A stretch of 64,000 nt of DNA from Lepturacanthus savala (taxonomy: Eukaryota; Chordata; Actinopteri; Scombriformes; Trichiuridae), in contig CM060467.1 of assembly GCA_030544235.1 (NCBI GenBank), forward strand, positions 3,573,501 to 3,637,500. Reading direction: 5' to 3'. Position 1 is the first letter of the stretch. Each line of letters starts with the position of its first letter. Under the pieces are notes generated by a model that was not told the origin of the DNA, did no database searches, and saw nothing but the letters and a program-made list of their open reading frames with translations. Position numbers and translations under genes: made by a program. This document shows, piece after piece, positions 59,908-64,000 of the stretch.

Positions 59908-61688
59908 ATGAAGTACATCCTGGTGACTGGTGGCGTTATTTCAGGCATCGGTAAAGGAATCATCGCCAGCAGCGTGGGAACCATCCTGAAATCCTGCGGC
60001 CTCCACGTCACCGCCATCAAAATCGACCCGTACATCAACATCGATGCCGGCACCTTCTCCCCTTACGAACACGGTGAGTTAGGGATGAAAATGGGGAATT
60101 TGAGAGGGAGAAATTAGGAAATATTCATATTTATCTGACTCTGATGCAGCAGATTTAATTTCCCCTGGAGTGGAAAGTCTTTTTCAGGAGATTTTTGGCA
60201 CTTTCCGCTATATTCACACACATGTACAAAGACTTTCCCTCGACTTCAGCTTGTTAGAGCCTCATGTTTCTGTAGAATAAAATGCAATGGCATGAAAATA
60301 ATTTGCTGAATATTTTCTAACGTCTGCGTTGAACAGGTGAGGTTTTTGTCCTGGATGACGGCGGTGAGGTGGATCTGGATCTGGGAAACTACGAGCGTTT
60401 CCTGGACATCCGTCTGACGAGAGACAACAACCTGACGACAGGAAAAATCTACCAATCAGTGATCAATAAGGAGCGGAGAGGAGACTACCTGGGGAAAACC
60501 GTGCAGGGTGAGAGGAATTATTATATTATATATATTAGTTAAAAAAAACTCCTATGGATGATTTTAAAAACAGCACCTAGTAAAAAGCTGATATCTCAGC
60601 CTCTGCAGCAGATAGAAACTAAATTCAAAAAGTATTTGAGAGCTCAAACATGTGGCTTTCATAAGAACTATGCTTTATTCATGCAAACCATCATTACAAT
60701 ATTTAAAACACAACAAATTATAAAATATAATAAAACGAATAACATGAATGACATCTCTTTCTACATAAAATACTCTAATGGGGGCGACACGGTGGTGCTG
60801 TTGTCTCACAGCAAGAAGGTCACAGGGTCAAGACCTCCTTGGTCCTGGGTCTGGGACCTTTCTGTGTGGAGTTTGCATGTTCTCTCCAGGTTCTCCGGCT
60901 TCCTCCCACAGTCCAAAAACATGCTGAGGTTAATTGGAGACTCTAAATTGCCCGTAGGTGTGAATGTGTGAGTGAATGGCTGGCGACCATCTGGGGTGTA
61001 TCCCTGCCTCTTGCCGTAATGCGCTGGGATTGGCTCCAGCAGACCATGTGACCCTAATGAGGAATAAGCAGGTATAGAAAATGACTGACTGATAGTCTAT
61101 AGATAATAAAGAGGCCTGATGTATAAAAGTATAAGCTCTGAAATAGAGAATAACAACCAGGTGGAACAGCAGACATGATGAAGTGTCCATTCAAATGAAA
61201 TAAAGGTTTACATTATCACATGAATTCTAATGAGTAATGATGTCTTTAAGGGTAGAAATGTGCCCCCTGGTCTTAAAGGTCCCGCTTTAAATGGGTTAAA
61301 GAAAATCCAAAGTATTTCAATTGTGGTTTGTAATGTGTGATTAATTTAAAGCGGTTCATCTTACTTTGTGTAGTTTTGTAGATTTTCCTTTTATACGTTA
61401 AAGCTTCTTTGTGAGCGTTTGTGTCTATAATTTAAATTCCTGCTCGTCTTTGGGAGGATTTTCTGAGCCCAGACCTGCTCACAAAGACGCCTCAGGCTGT
61501 TTATCTTTACAACAGAGTTTGGAACATTCAGTCCTGATTTATCTCTGTCCTTAAACTCCCTTCTTTTTTTTTTATTCTTTGTCTCAGTGGTTCCACACAT
61601 CACAGACGCCATCCAGGAGTGGGTGATGAAGCAGGCGAGGATTTCAGTCGATGACGACGGCGTGACGCCTCAAGTTTGTGTCATAGAG
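59908..61688 (+). CDS. ctps1: CTP synthase 1, N-terminal part (3 coding exons, 3'-partial)
   Basis: Cytosolic CTP synthase makes CTP from UTP, ATP and glutamine, the last step of de novo pyrimidine nucleotide synthesis. Exons 59908-60073, 60337-60507 and 61588-61688 have phases 1, 1 and 0 and give residues 1-146 of a protein of about 590. The N-terminus MKYILVTGGVISGIGKG carries the P-loop-like ATP site. DPYINIDAGTFSPYEHG and VLDDGGEVDLDLGNYERF include the acidic residues of the UTP/Mg site, and TTGKIYQSVINKERRGDYLG follows. The last exon in view ends at VCVIE, just before the conserved LGGTVGD segment. The rest of the synthase domain and the whole glutaminase domain lie beyond 64000. Start chosen at 59908 because it gives the family's universal MKYILVTGG start. 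The N-terminus is nearly identical to vertebrate CTPS1. CTPS2 is the alternative but does not fit the neighbours. Confidence 0.95.
60780..61094 (+). mobile_element. SINE-like repeat in ctps1 intron
   Basis: Starts GGGGCGACACGGTGGTGCTG and continues CTTTCTGTGTGGAGTTTGCAT, AATTGGAGACTCTAAATTGC, ATGCGCTGGGATTGGCTCC and AATGAGGAATAAGCAGG, ending in GACTGACTGA. Sister of the minus-strand copy at 32321. A tRNA-like A/B box region is only weakly kept. The overlapping minus-strand frames are artefacts. Confidence 0.82.
61260..61273 (-). promoter_or_regulatory. CTCF-like site, minus orientation, ctps1 intron
   Basis: The + strand GTGCCCCCTGGTCT is, on the complement, AGACCAGGGGGCAC, 12 of 14 to CCASYAGRKGGCRS (mismatches at the first two positions). 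Confidence 0.4.
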
Positions 61689-64000
61689 GTAAATTTAGCC
61701 TTCAATAGACAGATTGACAGGGTTCTATGTACATTATTAGGCCTGAAAATCAGAAATTAAACTGCTGCTGTACAGAGAAAATAGAAAATATTCTCCTCCT
61801 GTGTCAGCAGCTGCTGAAGCTGCACAAACAATGTTGGTGAAGCAGAAAAATGGGAAAATCAAACCGTGTAATTAATAGGGATATTAATATATATGGGGAA
61901 AAAGGTATTAAATATAAAACAGGAGCTGGTTTACTGAAGCTGCAACTGAAATTCTAGAGCTGAATGTGCAGGTTTAACCAGAACAGGGAGAGATGATGAT
62001 GATGAGTCAATAATAAACACATTAACCTGTCAATCATTTTACTCCTGATGGCTTTTAAGGTTTTGTGGATTCTATTGGAGTGGAGTTTATTGCCATTTGT
62101 ACAGGTTAAAAAACAAGTTTAAAACAAGTACACTGGGATTCTTGTGCATGTCTGAGTCATTTGTAGTTTAAAAAAAATAAATCTTAACTTAGATCTTGTG
62201 ATCTTTCAAACAGAGGAAGCTCATATTTGTCGTACATCATAAAAACCTGGTGTGGACTTGGTGGCGGAGTCTCACTCTCTCTTGATCCACGTATGATGCA
62301 CGAGTTATTGTCTTGCCTGCACGCTAAAATAAACGCTCCCTGGCATATTATAAATATATTTTATCCGACTCACAGGCTTCAGGGAGCCACTATCAATATC
62401 AGGGAGGCTCCTGGAGCTTCCAGGACACTTGGGATGTCTGTGTTTATAAGAAAACTCTGCCCAACGTTAGCATTGTTTGCTGTCATGATGCTAGCTGGTG
62501 ACTCGGACCGGTAATTAAAACTAGAACAACAACAAGAACAAGAAAACATTATTATTTAAAGACGATTTCGCTCTTTAACGGCCAACAAATAGTCTCTGCT
62601 GTCATTCGACTTCACATGCAAAATCTGCGATGGGACTGAAATCATGCAGCTGAAATGACGTTATATCTTTTTGAAACCTGATTTTCCTCCAATCACCATG
62701 CAGACTCTCAGCATCAAGGCCAGACGATGAAACAAAGAGTCCTACACAGTCCCAGAGACTCTCAGCGTCTATGTGGAGATGCATTGATCAGAGACCAGGA
62801 AGCTGTATGTGAATGTACGGACATGTAATTTAATTATTTATAAGTAGCTGATTCTGAAAGAACTCGTCATGTTCTAACTAAGCATGTGCAATCATGTTCA
62901 ATCCACGGTGCATTCGTGAAACAATTACATCGCAGCATTCAGAGGTTCGGTCCGTATTTTAGTACTTCGCATCGATCTACAACTGTGTAACAAATGAATA
63001 TACCCGACATACTGAAAAGCTACCAACTCAATCCTTTTACCCTCACACGTCGTCTCTTTGCAGCTCTGAGCCGCTCGTCTTCTGCTTCATACGCACGCTC
63101 AGTGACGTCATTCCGCATGTGACGCTGTTTCTGTGTGGAAATGAGACGTCTCACTCTGCCATCGCGTAACTAGAACTAGATTTTAAAGTAAGTAAGTCCT
63201 GATCGGGAGGTAACGTCCGATTCCGATCGAGTCTGAAACCACGAGAACGGCCCGATTTCTGATCACGTGATCGGATCGGGACAACCCGAGTTCTCACAGA
63301 TTTATAATCAATGAAATGTTAACACAGCTGCACAAATTTGGCCATTTATTCTTTGACAGGGCAGAGGAAGTTCAGTTTCCCTTTCAGTCTTAAAGAAATC
63401 GAGATAGAAGAACGTGTTGCATAGAAGAAGCTAAATATGTACAAAAAATACTAAATATGTTGCTGTTTTACAGACGATTCTATTACAAAAGAGCTGCACA
63501 ATTATAAATAAGCAATAAAAATGGCACTAAGGAAATAAGGTAAAGTTTGACCTGAGATTCTTATTGCACTTCAAAGGGCAGCAGAAGACAGGAAGCAATA
63601 AATAAACAGATAATCAATAATCAATTTTCCTTGTTTTACATTTTCCTTCCCATCCCTCCATTAACCACTAAATACATTATCTATAAAATATTAATTAAAG
63701 GAATAATAATAATAATAGCTGAATAATATAAAACATGTGTCTGAATGTGTTTTAAATATTTAATAAATCACTGTTAATCTCATTGTGTGAAATAAAACAA
63801 TTTAATACGGCCCCTAAAATATTAATCAGAATATATAAATGTGTTTTACTCAGTTTATTTTCTTTTATAATAAATAATAAAATAAAGCAGCTTGCATGCA
63901 GACGATTATGTTTTATTCTTGACACTGTGGATATTTTTAATTTTAATTATCAACCATTTTAACATCTTTAATGTGTTTGACCACAGAGCGTTATTTATCT
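61689..64000. other. ctps1 intron with probable DNA-transposon remnant (about 62880-63295)
   Basis: No further ctps1 exon was recognised, so the next exon lies beyond the window or was missed. 63200-63295 (GATCACGTGATCGGATCGGG followed by ACAACCC) resembles the GATCGGGACATCCC-type terminus of fish hAT elements. 63040-63180, CpG-rich with TGACGTCA at about 63103, could be its internal promoter. The left end was not found. The ORF at 62227-62514 has no recognised domain. Confidence 0.35.

Noticed and set aside
60780..60840. tRNA gene in the SINE-like repeat
   Set aside because: The A and B box-like stretches are degenerate and no cloverleaf closes; better read as a SINE head.
62227..62514. 95-codon ORF in ctps1 intron
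   Set aside because: No domain recognised; may be part of a transposon remnant but gives no supporting motif.

Overview
The window is animal nuclear DNA, almost certainly from a ray-finned (teleost) fish. It has GT-AG introns, vertebrate gene families, teleost-type interspersed repeats and very abundant micro- and minisatellites. No bacterial, phage, CRISPR or operon-like features were seen. Three protein-coding genes are supported, all on the + strand: the 3' half of scmh1 (six exons, 1428-5920; 3'UTR to about 6595), a complete cited4 (coding exon 47648-48337; 5'UTR exon ending at 46849; poly(A) signal at 49360), and the 5' end of ctps1 (UTR exon ending at 59068; coding exons 59908-60073, 60337-60507 and 61588-61688, continuing beyond the window). 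CITED4, CTPS1 and SCMH1 are also close neighbours on human chromosome 1p34, so the trio is a conserved vertebrate synteny block, and this supports the cited4 assignment over cited2.

Layout: 1-1330 is an 18-bp minisatellite in an scmh1 intron. 1428-6595 holds the SLED-domain, linker and SAM-domain exons. 6596-46470 is a 40-kb gene-free interval of tandem arrays (13, 10, 23, 41 and about 51 bp units, and (ACT)n), several MITE families, a decayed LINE reverse transcriptase, a hAT-like element and a SINE-like insertion. 46470-49385 is cited4 with a GC-box promoter directly behind a (GATA)n array. 49386-58800 is gene-free and repeat-rich, including a 1.3-kb AACGTTTT octamer array. 58850-61688 is the ctps1 promoter and first exons. 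61689-64000 is ctps1 intron with probable transposon remnants. By hand estimate about a quarter of the window is simple or tandem repeat.

The genes are not a pathway: SCMH1 is a Polycomb-group protein, CITED4 a CBP/p300-binding co-regulator, and CTPS1 makes CTP. The strongest observations concern non-coding architecture: motifs resembling CTCF sites in convergent orientation around cited4; two piggyBac-like MITE families with TTAA/CCC ends, one with a strongly conserved core; splice-site-like tandem arrays inside scmh1; a 1,031-bp near-identical tandem duplication; and an octamer array whose variants look like CpG decay with a strand switch. I did not find a convincing new gene system. All repeat families, motif matches and identities were read by eye and have not been computed.
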